DNA of 46,860 bases from Myxococcus virescens (GTDB taxonomy: Bacteria > Myxococcota > Myxococcia > Myxococcales > Myxococcaceae), in assembly GCF_900101905.1 (NCBI RefSeq), contig NZ_FNAJ01000029.1, positions 1 through 46,860 on the forward strand. Reading direction: 5' to 3'. Positions 16,491 through 25,391 of the stretch are shown one piece after another. Below the pieces are notes generated by a model. The model worked only from the letters and a program-made list of their open reading frames with translations. It was not told the DNA's origin and searched no databases. Numbering within the stretch: the first letter of the stretch is position 1; the number at the start of each line of letters is the position of its first letter. The position numbers and the translations under genes are program-made.

Positions 16491-16523
16491 CACCATGGGC
16501 GACGTCTGTCGTCGCCCATGGTG
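16491..16523. terminator. Bidirectional hairpin terminator between convergent genes
   Basis: Perfect 13-bp arms CACCATGGGCGAC (16491-16503) and GTCGCCCATGGTG (16511-16523) with a 7-nt loop lie between the stops of the ankyrin gene and the minus-strand lipoprotein. There is no T-tract, so termination is inferred from position and stem strength. Confidence 0.65.
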
Positions 16524-16530
16524 TGCGGGA

Positions 16531-19347
16531 CTAGCGAGCCGGGACGCGCAGGACCAGGTCGTGCGGCGGCAGGTAGAGCTGCTCGGCAGGCATTGCCTGT
16601 CCTTCGTTATCCTGCCCCCACGTCACCACGGTGCCATCGGCGAGGAAGGCCTGGCTGGCGTTGCTCGTGACCGCAATGCCTACCACGTCCCTCACGTCGG
16701 AGGACGGGGCGATGGCGCTTTCGCCCCAGGCCACGACGGTGCCATCCGCCTTCAACGCCAGGACGAAGGAATCGCCTCCCGCGATGGCCACAACCTCCGT
16801 GAGGTCGGCGGGGACACTCAGGTCCGAGGGAAGGTCACCGCCCCACGCCACCACGGTGCCATCCGCCTGGAGGGCGAAGGCGGTCCTTCGCGACGTGGCC
16901 ACACTCACCACGTCGGTGAGCCCCGCCGGAATCGGGTGGATGTCGGCCAGGGACGGCCCACCCCAGACGGAGACGTGATTGGAAGCAAGGACACCCACGC
17001 CCCAATGCGCCCCGTAGGCGACGGTCTCCTGGGGCACCACCCACACGGAGGTGGTGGTGTGCCGCCGCCAGGGCACACCCGGCGTCACGACGATGTCGTG
17101 CTCGCCCGGAGCGACGTGGTGCGCCACCCGCGCCACCACCTGCGTGTCGGACCAGGAGATGAAGTCGGTGACGGCTTCTCCTCCCACCGTGACGGTGAAG
17201 GGGCCGCGCTCGGCGCCGAAGCCGGAGCCCGTCAAGGTCAGGTGTCCCCCCTGCACCGCCAGCTTGGGCGCGGAGACCTCGAGCGCGCCCAGTCGCGACA
17301 GCGACAGGTTGACCGGCTGGGGCTCGCCTTCGCGCACGTCCAGCGCGGCCTCCGCCTTCGCGTAGTTCGCCTTGCTGGCCGCCAGGGTGTGGCGCCCCTG
17401 GGGCACGCCCTCGAGGACGAAGTGTCCCTGGGCATCCGTCGTCGCGGTGGCGCCATGGCCAGGGAGCGACACGGTGACACCCTCGTGGTGGCTTTCGCCT
17501 TCGAGCTGGATGGTGCCCGTCACCACGCCGGGCCTGCGCCGCAGCGTGATGTTGACCACCGTGGTCTCCTGATTCCGAACCACCACGCTCCGCTCTTGAA
17601 TCTCATAGCCCGTCCAATAGGCGGACAGCGTGTACGTCCCCACGATGAGGCCATTGAAGGAGAAGCGGCCCTGGGCGTCCGTCAACACGGAGGCGTTGCT
17701 CTCCACCAGCGCCACCGAAATGCCCGAGGTGGTGTTGGCGTCCTCCAGCAGGACCACGCCCGAGATGTTCCCGCGAGCGCGGGACAGCGTCAGGCTGACC
17801 TGGGCCTGCTCGCCGGCGCGAACCTCCACGGTACGTTGGCCCGTGGCGAAGCCGTCCTTCTGGGCCTCCAAGGTGTAGGAGCCCGTGGGGACGCCGGTGA
17901 GGGAGAACTGGCCCGCGGTGTTCGTGCGCGCGCTGAAGGCCGTCCCCGCCAGGGTGACGTTGATGTCCGCCGGCGAGATTCCGCCCTCGAGTTGGATGAC
18001 ACCAGCCACGTTGCCCCGCTCGCGCGTCAGCGAGAGCGAGACGTTGGCCGACTGGTTCTCCTGCACCTGGACGGACTCGCGCGCCACGGCATAGCCGCTC
18101 GACCGCGCTTCCACCGTGTACGTGCCCGCGGCCACGTTGTTGAAGGTGAAGCTGCCCTGGCCGTTCGTGGTCGTGGTGGCCCCCGTCTCCGCCAGCGTGA
18201 CGGTGATGCCGCCGTGGCTGCTCGCGCCCTCGAGCAGGGCCGTGCCCACCACGCGCCCCTGGGCCCGTACCAGCGTGAAGGCGACCGTGGCCGCAGCGCC
18301 CGTGCGCACCGTGACGGATTGCTGCACCACCGCGTAGCCCTCCTTCTGTGCGGTCAGGGTGTAGGTGCCCAGCGGAAGCCCGGTGAAGGAGAACTGGCCT
18401 TGCGCGTTCGTCGTCGTGTTGGCGCCCGTCTGCGTCACGGTGATGGTGACACCCGAGGGGGTGGCTCCGTCCGACAACTGGACGGTGCCCGCCACGTCCC
18501 CGCGTACGAGCAACAACGTCAGGTCGACCTGGCTCGGCTGGTTCGCGCGGACATCCACGGTCTGCTGCGCGTCCACGTAGTTCTCCCGCCGCACCCGCAG
18601 GGTGTACGTGCCCGTCATCACGTTCTGGATGTTGAACTGCCCCTCGGCATTCGTGGTCGCAGTGAGGGACGCTTCCACCAGGGTGACGACGGCGCCGGCG
18701 TGGTTGCTCGAGCCTTCGAGCTGGATGACGCCGGTCACGCTGCTCCGCTCGCGCGACAGGGAGAGGTTGACCAGGGTTGAGCCCGTGCCCCGCACCTCCA
18801 CCGGCTGCTGCGTCGCCAGGTAGTTCGTCTTCTGGAGCGCCACCGTGTAGGTGCCCTGGGCCAGGTCAGAGAAGGTGAAGAGCCCCGTCGCGTCCGTGGT
18901 CGTTTTGGCGCCCGTCTCCACCAGGGTGACGTTGACGCCCGAGGCATCCAGGACGCCCTCCACCTTGACATTGCCGAGGATTGAACCCCGCCCACGCACG
19001 AGGTCGAGCCTCACGGAGGCCATTGCTCCCGTGGCGACCGTGACGGACTGTCGGGCCTCCGAGTAGCCGGGCATTTTCGCCACCACGATGTGCGTGCCCG
19101 CGGCGACGTTCTCCAGGGTGAAGCGGCCGTCAGTGGCCGTGGTGGCGCTCAGCGAAGCGCCTTCCACGGAGACGCTGATGCCCGCGTGGGACGAGGCCCC
19201 CTCCAGGATGGCCTGGCCTTCGATGCGCCCGTTCTGCGTCCCCGAATCGGGCTGAGTCCCCGCGTCGGAGGGGGTCGTGGAGGTCGAGGAACAGGCGGAG
19301 AGGGCCAGCAGGAAGGCCCAGAGCCAGGAAGGACGAATGAGGCGCAT
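16531..19347 (-). CDS. Surface lipoprotein: eight carboxypeptidase-regulatory-like repeats, IPT domain, RCC1-like repeats
   Basis: A 938-residue lipoprotein. ATG 19347 starts a signal peptide ending in the lipobox LSAC, followed by a Ser/Thr/Asp-rich linker. About residues 40-640 are eight repeats of roughly 75 residues, each like the Ig-type carboxypeptidase regulatory domain (pattern GxIxLEGxSxHxGVxVTLxxT...TTxAxGxFxFxxVxxGTYTLxAxKxGY). An IPT/TIG-type domain follows (GSGFGAERGPFTVTVGG). The C-terminal 170 residues contain RCC1-like units recognisable by repeated DGTVVAWG or VTWG. The frame is open far upstream but without meaning; that part is the shadow of the next gene. Repeats of this kind usually mediate binding or adhesion on the cell surface. 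It is transcribed away from the sigma-54 activator gene. Confidence 0.85.
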   Translation of the reverse strand: MRLIRPSWLWAFLLALSACSSTSTTPSDAGTQPDSGTQNGRIEGQAILEGASSHAGISVSVEGASLSATTATDGRFTLENVAAGTHIVVAKMPGYSEARQSVTVATGAMASVRLDLVRGRGSILGNVKVEGVLDASGVNVTLVETGAKTTTDATGLFTFSDLAQGTYTVALQKTNYLATQQPVEVRGTGSTLVNLSLSRERSSVTGVIQLEGSSNHAGAVVTLVEASLTATTNAEGQFNIQNVMTGTYTLRVRRENYVDAQQTVDVRANQPSQVDLTLLLVRGDVAGTVQLSDGATPSGVTITVTQTGANTTTNAQGQFSFTGLPLGTYTLTAQKEGYAVVQQSVTVRTGAAATVAFTLVRAQGRVVGTALLEGASSHGGITVTLAETGATTTTNGQGSFTFNNVAAGTYTVEARSSGYAVARESVQVQENQSANVSLSLTRERGNVAGVIQLEGGISPADINVTLAGTAFSARTNTAGQFSLTGVPTGSYTLEAQKDGFATGQRTVEVRAGEQAQVSLTLSRARGNISGVVLLEDANTTSGISVALVESNASVLTDAQGRFSFNGLIVGTYTLSAYWTGYEIQERSVVVRNQETTVVNITLRRRPGVVTGTIQLEGESHHEGVTVSLPGHGATATTDAQGHFVLEGVPQGRHTLAASKANYAKAEAALDVREGEPQPVNLSLSRLGALEVSAPKLAVQGGHLTLTGSGFGAERGPFTVTVGGEAVTDFISWSDTQVVARVAHHVAPGEHDIVVTPGVPWRRHTTTSVWVVPQETVAYGAHWGVGVLASNHVSVWGGPSLADIHPIPAGLTDVVSVATSRRTAFALQADGTVVAWGGDLPSDLSVPADLTEVVAIAGGDSFVLALKADGTVVAWGESAIAPSSDVRDVVGIAVTSNASQAFLADGTVVTWGQDNEGQAMPAEQLYLPPHDLVLRVPAR

Positions 19348-19433
19348 GGGGTGTGCCACTCGGAGGAACCGGGAATGGGAAGGACGGCCAGGGAACGGCG
19401 AAGCGCCTGACGGTACATGGATTCGACGGTTCC

Positions 19434-19497
19434 GTGGAATGGCGTGGCCGCGGCAGGCCTGTGGTGGGGATGCGCCTGCCCCGCGACGGCATTCCAC
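19434..19497. repeat. Long interrupted inverted repeat between divergent genes
   Basis: GTGGAATG (19434-19441) and CATTCCAC (19490-19497) are exact arms. Inside them CGCGGCAGGC faces GCCTGCCCCGCG, which pair except for two extra bases. It lies in the intergenic region between the lipoprotein (minus) and the activator gene (plus), so it may be a regulatory site or an RNA hairpin. Confidence 0.55.
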
Positions 19498-19575
19498 CCA
19501 GGCACCCTCCTCCCGGGCCCCGCACGCGCACGCCTCCCGCATTCCTGATATGCGACTGCGTCGTCCGCTCCCGCC

Positions 19576-21321
19576 ATGCCCCAGCTTCTGGTCCTCCCCG
19601 ACGGCCGCCGTCTCCCCTTGGACAAGCCCGTCGTCTCCGTGGGCTCCGACGCCACCTGCGACGCCGTGCTCCTTGCGCCCGGCGTGAAGCCGAGCCACGC
19701 GCTGCTGTTCCGCGACGCGCGAGGCTGGAGCGTGTCCCCGGCGGGCAAGGGCTGTGACATCAAGGTGCGAGGGCGGCGCGTGGACCTGGCGCCCCTGGAG
19801 CCCGGGGACCGCTTCCGCGTGGGCACGGTGGAGCTGGAGCTCATCGAAGCGGTGGAGTCCGTCGCGGGTGATGCGGCGGAGGTGGCCCCCCGGCGACAGG
19901 ACGGCCGGCTGGTGGCGGTGCTGGCGGAGCTGTCCTCGCGGCTGCTGGTACAGCGCCCTCCCCTGGAGCTGTTGGAGGTGGCGATGCGGGGGCTCGCCGA
20001 CGTGGTGGGCGCGGACGTGGGCTTCCTCGTCGCCGCGGACTCTCGGGAGGGACCTCGGCGCGTGCTGTGTTCCACGGGCGCCAGACCCGACGCGGCGGTG
20101 GTGGACAGCCTCGTGGACCGGGTGCTGACCTCGGGTGCCCCGGTGCGGGTGGCCGACGTAGCGGCGGACGCGGCGCTGGCCCGGGCGCCCAGCATGGAAG
20201 CACTGCGGCTGGGCTCCGCGCTGGTGGTGCCGCTGCGCGTGGAGTTGGTGCCCCTGTCCGTGGTGTACTTGGGACGGAAGTTGGGCGCTCCGGCCTTCTC
20301 GGCGGTGGAGCTGGAGGAGGCCATGGCGCTCTCCGCGCTGACGGCGCTGCTCCTGTCGACCCGGCGCGAATTGACGGAGCTGCGCGCGCAGGTGGAGGGC
20401 CTCACCCGCCGCATCGAAGCCGCGACGTTCGAGGGGCTCATCGGCGAATCCCCTTCGATGCGCGCCCTCTACCGGCAGGTGGAGCGACTGGGGCCCACGC
20501 CGCTCAACGTCCTCGTCACAGGCGAGACAGGGACGGGCAAGGAGCTGGTGGCGCGGGCGCTCCACCGGCGCAGTGGCCGGCGCGGCCGGCTGGTGGCCAT
20601 CAACTGCGCGGCGCTGCCGGAGAGCCTCATCGAGCGCGAGCTGTTCGGCCATGCGCGTGGCGCGTTCACTGGCGCGGGCACGGAGCGGGCGGGACTGGTG
20701 GAAGCGGCCGACGGTGGCACCCTCTTCCTGGATGAGATTGGGGACATGCCGCTGTCGCTCCAGACGCGTTTGCTGCGCGTGGTGCAGGAGCGCGAGGTCA
20801 CCCGCCTGGGCGAACACCAGCCGCGCAAGGTGGACGTGCGCGTGGTGTCCGCGACCCATGTGGCCCTGGAGGAGGCGGTGCGGCGGGGCACCTTCCGCGC
20901 GGACCTGCGCTTCCGGCTGGAAGAAGTGCGTGTGGACGTGCCGCCGCTGAGAGCGCGTGGTGAGGACGTGCTGCTCATCGCCCACCACGTGCTGACGCAA
21001 GAGGCGCGCAAGGCGCGAGGCTTCACCCAGAAGGCCGCGGAGGCGCTGCGGGGGCACCCCTTCCCTGGCAACGTGCGAGAGCTGGCATCGCGCGTGCGCC
21101 GCGCGGCGGTGCTGGCGACGGACGAGCTGTTGCGCCCCGAGGACCTGGAGCTGGGCGGCGACACCGAGCCCATGATTCCCCTGGAGGAGGCGCGGGAGGC
21201 GTTCGTCCAGCGCTACGTGCGGGAGGCCATTGCCCGCTGCGGCGGCAGCAAAAAGGACGCGGCGGCGGCGCTGGGCATCGGCCTTCGCTCGCTGTTTCGC
21301 TACCTCGGCGAGGGGGACTGA
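19576..21321 (+). CDS. FHA-GAF sigma-54-dependent transcriptional activator
   Basis: A 581-residue enhancer-binding protein of the myxobacterial FHA type. Residues 1-95 are a forkhead-associated domain (phosphothreonine reader) and about 110-270 a GAF-like sensor. About 295-520 is the AAA+ domain, with Walker A GETGTGKE at 316-323, the sigma-54 contact loop GAFTGA at 362-367, Walker B TLFLDEIGD soon after and FPGNVREL near 495. The C-terminus is a Fis-type helix-turn-helix (GGSKKDAAAALGIGLRSLFR). Instead of a receiver it has FHA, so control by a Ser/Thr kinase is likely; a kinase gene lies 2 kb downstream. A strong -24/-12 promoter follows 130 bp after its stop. No clear ribosome site precedes ATG 19576. 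Confidence 0.9.
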   Translation: MPQLLVLPDGRRLPLDKPVVSVGSDATCDAVLLAPGVKPSHALLFRDARGWSVSPAGKGCDIKVRGRRVDLAPLEPGDRFRVGTVELELIEAVESVAGDAAEVAPRRQDGRLVAVLAELSSRLLVQRPPLELLEVAMRGLADVVGADVGFLVAADSREGPRRVLCSTGARPDAAVVDSLVDRVLTSGAPVRVADVAADAALARAPSMEALRLGSALVVPLRVELVPLSVVYLGRKLGAPAFSAVELEEAMALSALTALLLSTRRELTELRAQVEGLTRRIEAATFEGLIGESPSMRALYRQVERLGPTPLNVLVTGETGTGKELVARALHRRSGRRGRLVAINCAALPESLIERELFGHARGAFTGAGTERAGLVEAADGGTLFLDEIGDMPLSLQTRLLRVVQEREVTRLGEHQPRKVDVRVVSATHVALEEAVRRGTFRADLRFRLEEVRVDVPPLRARGEDVLLIAHHVLTQEARKARGFTQKAAEALRGHPFPGNVRELASRVRRAAVLATDELLRPEDLELGGDTEPMIPLEEAREAFVQRYVREAIARCGGSKKDAAAALGIGLRSLFRYLGEGD

Positions 21322-21453
21322 CAGGCCGCCTCCTCTGGAGGGCTTGTCCGCGTGCCAGTCCTGGCACGTTTCCCCCAGCGGCAGGTGCTCGGAGGGCCAG
21401 GGGCATCATGCAACCCCGTGGAATCGGGGCGATTCGATGTCTCGCGAGGCCTG

Positions 21454-21467
21454 GGCACGCACGTTGC
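21454..21467 (+). promoter_or_regulatory. Sigma-54 (-24/-12) promoter
   Basis: GGCACG-CACG-TTGC, with GG at 21454-21455 and GC at 21466-21467 separated by exactly ten bases, matches the consensus TGGCACGNNNNTTGCW except for the first T. Transcription would start near 21479, about 55 bases before the Cys-rich lipoprotein start. The sigma-54 activator gene ends just upstream. Confidence 0.7.
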
Positions 21468-21534
21468 TTTGGTGTTGCCCATCGCACGCAGGCGGAGAAC
21501 CGCCACGGTGCAGATGAACCTGACGGAGACGACG

Positions 21535-22269
21535 ATGAAGCATGTGGTGATGGGATTGTTCCTGGCGCTGACGGTCATGGGCTGCGGCAGCACGAAGGAC
21601 GATGACGGTGAGGGGCCCGACGGCAACCCCAACGAGCAGGACGCGGGGCTGTGCAGCGCGAGCAAGGCATGTCCCTCCGGGCAGTTCTGCTTCAACGGCC
21701 TGTGTGCCCTCGGCTGCCAGTCGAACGGGGACTGCGCGGCGGACCAGTACTGTGACACCGAGGACACGGGCACGCTCGTCTCCTATTGCAAGAACAAGAA
21801 GGTGCCGACCTGCTCCTCCAACAGCCAGTGCCTGAGCAACCAGGTCTGCATCGAGGGCCTGTGCAGCCTGGCGCCTCCGGCCAACCCGCCCTCGTGCAAC
21901 CCGAACACCAGCGACTTCAAGGACGGCTGCGACACCTATGCGGTGTGCCTGGACGCAGCGGACGAGGGCTCGCAGCAGCCGTACTGCGCCAGCTTCGCGC
22001 CCTGCCCCGAGGATGGCGTGTGCCCCACGGGCCTGGGCGGCGCGGTGTGCAACGACGGCTACCTGCCCAACAAGGGCCGCTTCTGCATGCAGGGGCTCTG
22101 CAGTGACAACTCGAACTGCCCCTCGGCGTGGAGCTGCGTGAAGCCCTTCTCCGGCGCGGTCCTCGGGTTCTGCAGCCCGGGTGCCTTCGGCTTCCCGTGC
22201 GCGGAGAACAGCCACTGCAAGAGCGGCCAGTGCTTTGGCGCGCCGGGCGTCATGGGCACCTGCATGTAG
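21535..22269 (+). CDS. Cys-rich lipoprotein
   Basis: A 244-residue lipoprotein. ATG 21535 gives MKHVVMGLFLALTVMGC, a signal peptide with lipobox VMGC; GACGGAG lies nine bases ahead. After an Asp/Gly-rich linker it is packed with regularly spaced Cys pairs in units such as ACPSGQFCFNGLC and QCLSNQVCIEGLC, common in myxobacterial surface proteins and probably disulphide-bonded. No enzyme motif is seen. A near-perfect sigma-54 promoter precedes it and a hairpin terminator follows, so it is a single-gene transcript likely switched on by the adjacent activator. The function is unknown. Confidence 0.8.
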   Translation: MKHVVMGLFLALTVMGCGSTKDDDGEGPDGNPNEQDAGLCSASKACPSGQFCFNGLCALGCQSNGDCAADQYCDTEDTGTLVSYCKNKKVPTCSSNSQCLSNQVCIEGLCSLAPPANPPSCNPNTSDFKDGCDTYAVCLDAADEGSQQPYCASFAPCPEDGVCPTGLGGAVCNDGYLPNKGRFCMQGLCSDNSNCPSAWSCVKPFSGAVLGFCSPGAFGFPCAENSHCKSGQCFGAPGVMGTCM

Positions 22270-22280
22270 CTGGCGAAGAC

Positions 22281-22315
22281 GGCCCCGTGTTCCCCCGTCG
22301 GGGAGCACGGGGCCT
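22281..22315 (+). terminator. Hairpin terminator after the Cys-rich lipoprotein
   Basis: GGCCCCGTG...CACGGGGCC form a 9-bp stem, extended by TTCCCC/GGGGAG, with a short CGTC loop. It begins 12 bases after the stop codon. There is no long T-run. Confidence 0.75.
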
Positions 22316-22377
22316 CTGGCGTTGTTGGGGGGTGCTCTCCGAGCCTCCCTCCGCCTAGAGTCGCCCGGGCCTTGGTG

Positions 22378-23379
22378 ATGCGCCGACTCCTCCTGCTCTC
22401 GTTGTTGCCCGCGCTGGTGCTGCTCGTCGCGCCGGGCTGTCCGCTCGACATCCGAATCCGCTGTGACGAGCCCGACGGCTGTCCCCAGGGGCAGGTCTGC
22501 GTGCGAGGTGACTGCGAGCCCGTCGAAACGGCGCGGATTGGGGAGGCCTGCGGCGAGGATGCGGACTGCGGGCCGGGGCGCACCTGTGGCACGGGCTTTC
22601 CAGGTGGGTATTGCCTGCTGGCGTGCTCCGACGCGGCGCCCTGCCCGGCAGGAAGCGTGTGCGCGCCGGGGCTGGGGCAGTGTCTGCGAACCTGTGGCGA
22701 GGCCTGTGCCCGGCCAGGCTACGGATGTGGGCACGTGCCCGACGCGTCCGGCCCCCTGAGTGCATGTGTGCCGGTGACGACGTCGACGGATGGTGGCTGT
22801 ACGGGCTCGGGATGCGAGGTGCCGGATGCTGGCTGTACGGGCTCGGGATGCGGGATGCCGGACGCCGGATGCGCGAGCACGGTGGAGGTGGGAGGAGCGT
22901 GCACGCAGCCGTGCGAGTGCGCGGATGCAGCAGCGGCCTGTGTCGGCGGGACGTGCACGCTGACGTGCTCGACGGACTTCACGTGTCGCGACGGGCGACG
23001 GTGCTCCAATGCGAGCTGTGTCGTGGGGGCTCGGATTGGAGAGCCGTGCAGGGACACATTCGAGTGCTCCGACTTCGCCGGTTGCCCCAGGGAGCGAATG
23101 CGGTGCGAGGAGAAGTGCAACCCGGGGAGCAGCCTCTGCGAGGCGGGCTACCAATGTGCTCCAGACGGGCTGTGCGTACGGGAGTGCTCGGGTACCCCGG
23201 TCTCGGTGGGAGAGGACTGCGAGAACTCGCTGGACTGCGCGCCCTGTAGCGTGTGCCTGTCATCGGGGGCGGCGCTGCGGTGCCGGCAGCCATGCCGGCT
23301 GGACCGGGACTGCCCCGGAGGGGCGCCGGGCGCCTGCGAGCAGGTGGGGGACACGAAGGCCTGTCGGCTGTCGCTGTAA
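22378..23379 (+). CDS. Cys-rich lipoprotein with short tandem repeats
   Basis: A 333-residue lipoprotein (MRRLLLLSLLPALVLLVAPGC, lipobox VAPGC near residue 21). TTG and GTG codons lie just ahead in frame, so the exact start is uncertain by two codons. Cys-rich units like those of the preceding gene run the whole length (CPQGQVCVRGDC, CRDGRRCSNASC). In the middle a DAGCTGSGC-type segment is tandemly repeated about three times (22793-22872). It ends 48 bp before the kinase gene and could share its transcript. Its function is unknown; a surface or binding role is plausible. Confidence 0.75.
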   Translation: MRRLLLLSLLPALVLLVAPGCPLDIRIRCDEPDGCPQGQVCVRGDCEPVETARIGEACGEDADCGPGRTCGTGFPGGYCLLACSDAAPCPAGSVCAPGLGQCLRTCGEACARPGYGCGHVPDASGPLSACVPVTTSTDGGCTGSGCEVPDAGCTGSGCGMPDAGCASTVEVGGACTQPCECADAAAACVGGTCTLTCSTDFTCRDGRRCSNASCVVGARIGEPCRDTFECSDFAGCPRERMRCEEKCNPGSSLCEAGYQCAPDGLCVRECSGTPVSVGEDCENSLDCAPCSVCLSSGAALRCRQPCRLDRDCPGGAPGACEQVGDTKACRLSL

Positions 23380-23426
23380 TTTGCCCGGTTGCTCGCGGGA
23401 GCGCGCTCCCGGAGAATACCCGGGTG

Positions 23427-25391
23427 ATGACGGGTGAAGTGCTTGCGGGCCGCTACCGACTCGAGCGGGAGTTGGGGCGTGGGGGAATGGCCACGGTCTT
23501 CCTGGCCACGGACGTGCGGCTGTCGCGCCCGGTAGCACTGAAGCGGATGCACCCAGGAGGCGGCACGGGCCGCGCGGAGCGCTTCCGGCGGGAGGCCGAG
23601 CTGGCCGCCTCGCTCCATCATCCCAATGTCCTGGAGGTCCACGACTACGGCGAGGATGAGGCCCATGGCCCATTCCTCGTCTGCGAGTGGGTGCGGGGCG
23701 AAGACCTCCGCGCGCTGGCGGGGAGGCTCTCGCCGGCGCCGCCCGAAGCGGTGATGGTGTTGGGCTGGGAGCTCGCCCGGGCGCTGGCGGCGGCGCACGC
23801 ACGCGGCATCGTCCACCGCGACGTGAAGCCCGACAACGTGCTGGTGGCGGAAGGCGGGCCGCTGAAGCTGGCGGACTTTGGACTCGCCGCGCTGGAGGAC
23901 CAGGAGCGCCTCACGAGTACCGGGGCGGTGACGGGCTCATTGCCATACATGGCGCCCGAGCGCATCGACACAGGCGCGTACTCCCCTGCCTCGGATGTGT
24001 ACGCGGTCGGTGTCATCCTGTTCGAGCTGTGCTCGGGCACCACGCCGCACGCGGGCAAGGGCGCTGCGCATCTGGCCGCGTCGGTGATGACGAAGGATGC
24101 GCCACCGCTGACGGAGGTGGTGCCGGGCACGCCCGAGCCCTTGTCAGCGCTGGTCGCGTGGTGTCTGGCGAAGGATGCACGGGACAGACCGCGCGACGGG
24201 GCCGCGCTGGCGTTGGCGTTGGAGGAGCTGCTCCAACGAGAGGTCGGCCCGCCTGCCGACGTGGCGCGGGAGTTCTTGGGAGACCCGGTGGCCCGTGCCA
24301 GTCGATGGCGCCGGGCTCGCTTCGAACGGTTGCTGGAGGAAGGGCGCGGACTGCTGGCGCGCGGAGAGGGGGCACGGGCCGCGAAGGTCCTCAACGCCGC
24401 GCTGTCGATGGAACCGACGTCCGCCGAGGTGGTGGCGCTGCTGCGTCAGCGGCCGAGGCGGTCCGCGTGGAGGGCTGGCGCCGTGGGCGCCGGGCTCCTG
24501 CTCTGCGCGACCGCGGGCTGGTGGATGAGGCCGGGCCAGGGTGTCGAAGACGCGAAGGCACCACGTGGCGCGGAGCCCTCGTCAGGGCAGGCCTCCCTCA
24601 GAACGGCATCCGTTGACGGCGCCTCCACTGGTGAACGCCTTCACGCGCCCACGCCCCCCGGTCAGGAGAGGCCTGCCCCGGGGACGGAACCCGGCATGTT
24701 GGACGCTTCGCGGGAACCGGAGCCTCCGGCTGGAAGTGACACCACGAATCTGGCCGGGGCCTTCGTGCCGACAGAGCGCGCGGCGGACGGTGCCGGGACG
24801 AAGCGGGCTCGGGCATCCGTTTCGACCGGGCGTTCGGGGGGAATGGATTCGGCGAAGCGGGCCGTATCGCCCCTGCCGACAGGGCACTCGGCGGGAGCCG
24901 AGCCCAAAGGGGCCACGCAGCCCTTGGTGCCGGCGCCAGGGCCGGACGTGGAAACCACCCTCCCCGCGCGTCCCGCCATGCTGAAGGTGACGGCGCGCCC
25001 GTGGGCGGAGGTGTTCGTGAACGGCGAGAGCCACGGGTACACACCTCGTGTGCGTGAGTTCTCGCTGCCAGCGGGGACCTACCGGCTGCGTTTCGTCAAC
25101 CCGCTGTGCGACGAGGTCGAGCAGGAGGTGACGCTCGCGCCGGGGGAGACCGTGACGCGCGACGTGGTCTTGTCACCGCGCAAGGCAGAGGTGCGCATCC
25201 ACGCGCCCGTGGGCGCGCGGCTCTTCGTGGACGGCCGGGAGGTGGGCGTCGCTCCCCTGTCCGGTCCGGTGATGGTCGAACATGGACGACACACGGTGAC
25301 GGCACGCCGTGTGGGTGAACCGGCCTTGGTGCGAGAGGTGGACGTTGTCGCCGGTCGTCGTCTCGAAGTGGCGCTGGACGTGACGCCATGA
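23427..25391 (+). CDS. Transmembrane Ser/Thr protein kinase with PEGA domains
   Basis: A 654-residue Hanks-type kinase with a complete catalytic domain (residues 1-275): glycine loop GRGGMATVF near 19-27, ALKRM with the ATP-binding Lys, HRDVKPDN at 130-137, DFG and YMAPERI. About 290-345 is a short helical tetratricopeptide-like part, then one transmembrane helix (AGAVGAGLLLCATAGWWM). A Pro/Thr/Arg-rich linker leads to two PEGA-type domains (VFVNGESHGYTP and LFVDGREVGVAP) at the C-terminus, which would face the periplasm. ATG 23427 was chosen because the kinase fold starts at once; a GTG lies one codon earlier. The stop overlaps the next gene by ATGA. It might phosphorylate the FHA regulator encoded upstream (inference). 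Confidence 0.9.
   Translation: MTGEVLAGRYRLERELGRGGMATVFLATDVRLSRPVALKRMHPGGGTGRAERFRREAELAASLHHPNVLEVHDYGEDEAHGPFLVCEWVRGEDLRALAGRLSPAPPEAVMVLGWELARALAAAHARGIVHRDVKPDNVLVAEGGPLKLADFGLAALEDQERLTSTGAVTGSLPYMAPERIDTGAYSPASDVYAVGVILFELCSGTTPHAGKGAAHLAASVMTKDAPPLTEVVPGTPEPLSALVAWCLAKDARDRPRDGAALALALEELLQREVGPPADVAREFLGDPVARASRWRRARFERLLEEGRGLLARGEGARAAKVLNAALSMEPTSAEVVALLRQRPRRSAWRAGAVGAGLLLCATAGWWMRPGQGVEDAKAPRGAEPSSGQASLRTASVDGASTGERLHAPTPPGQERPAPGTEPGMLDASREPEPPAGSDTTNLAGAFVPTERAADGAGTKRARASVSTGRSGGMDSAKRAVSPLPTGHSAGAEPKGATQPLVPAPGPDVETTLPARPAMLKVTARPWAEVFVNGESHGYTPRVREFSLPAGTYRLRFVNPLCDEVEQEVTLAPGETVTRDVVLSPRKAEVRIHAPVGARLFVDGREVGVAPLSGPVMVEHGRHTVTARRVGEPALVREVDVVAGRRLEVALDVTP

Noticed and set aside
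16495..18780. Plus-strand 761-codon open frame
   Set aside because: His/Arg/Gly-rich composition with no domains; it is the complement of the repeat lipoprotein, as expected in high-GC DNA.
19330..19352. Sigma-54-like GG-N10-GC at TGGCACACCCCATGC before the repeat lipoprotein
   Set aside because: It overlaps the start codon and lacks the TTGC element, so it cannot drive this gene.
19348..21057. Upstream extension of the minus-strand lipoprotein frame (open to 21057)
   Set aside because: The protein-like part starts at the signal peptide at 19347; the extension is Arg/His-rich shadow sequence opposite the sigma-54 activator.
22784..22880. CRISPR-like short repeats
   Set aside because: The repeats are in-frame coding units of a Cys-rich lipoprotein without spacers; no CRISPR array or cas gene is seen in the window.
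21406..23154. Minus-strand 582-codon open frame across two lipoprotein genes
   Set aside because: It crosses a terminator and two well-supported lipoprotein genes on the other strand; low-complexity composition.
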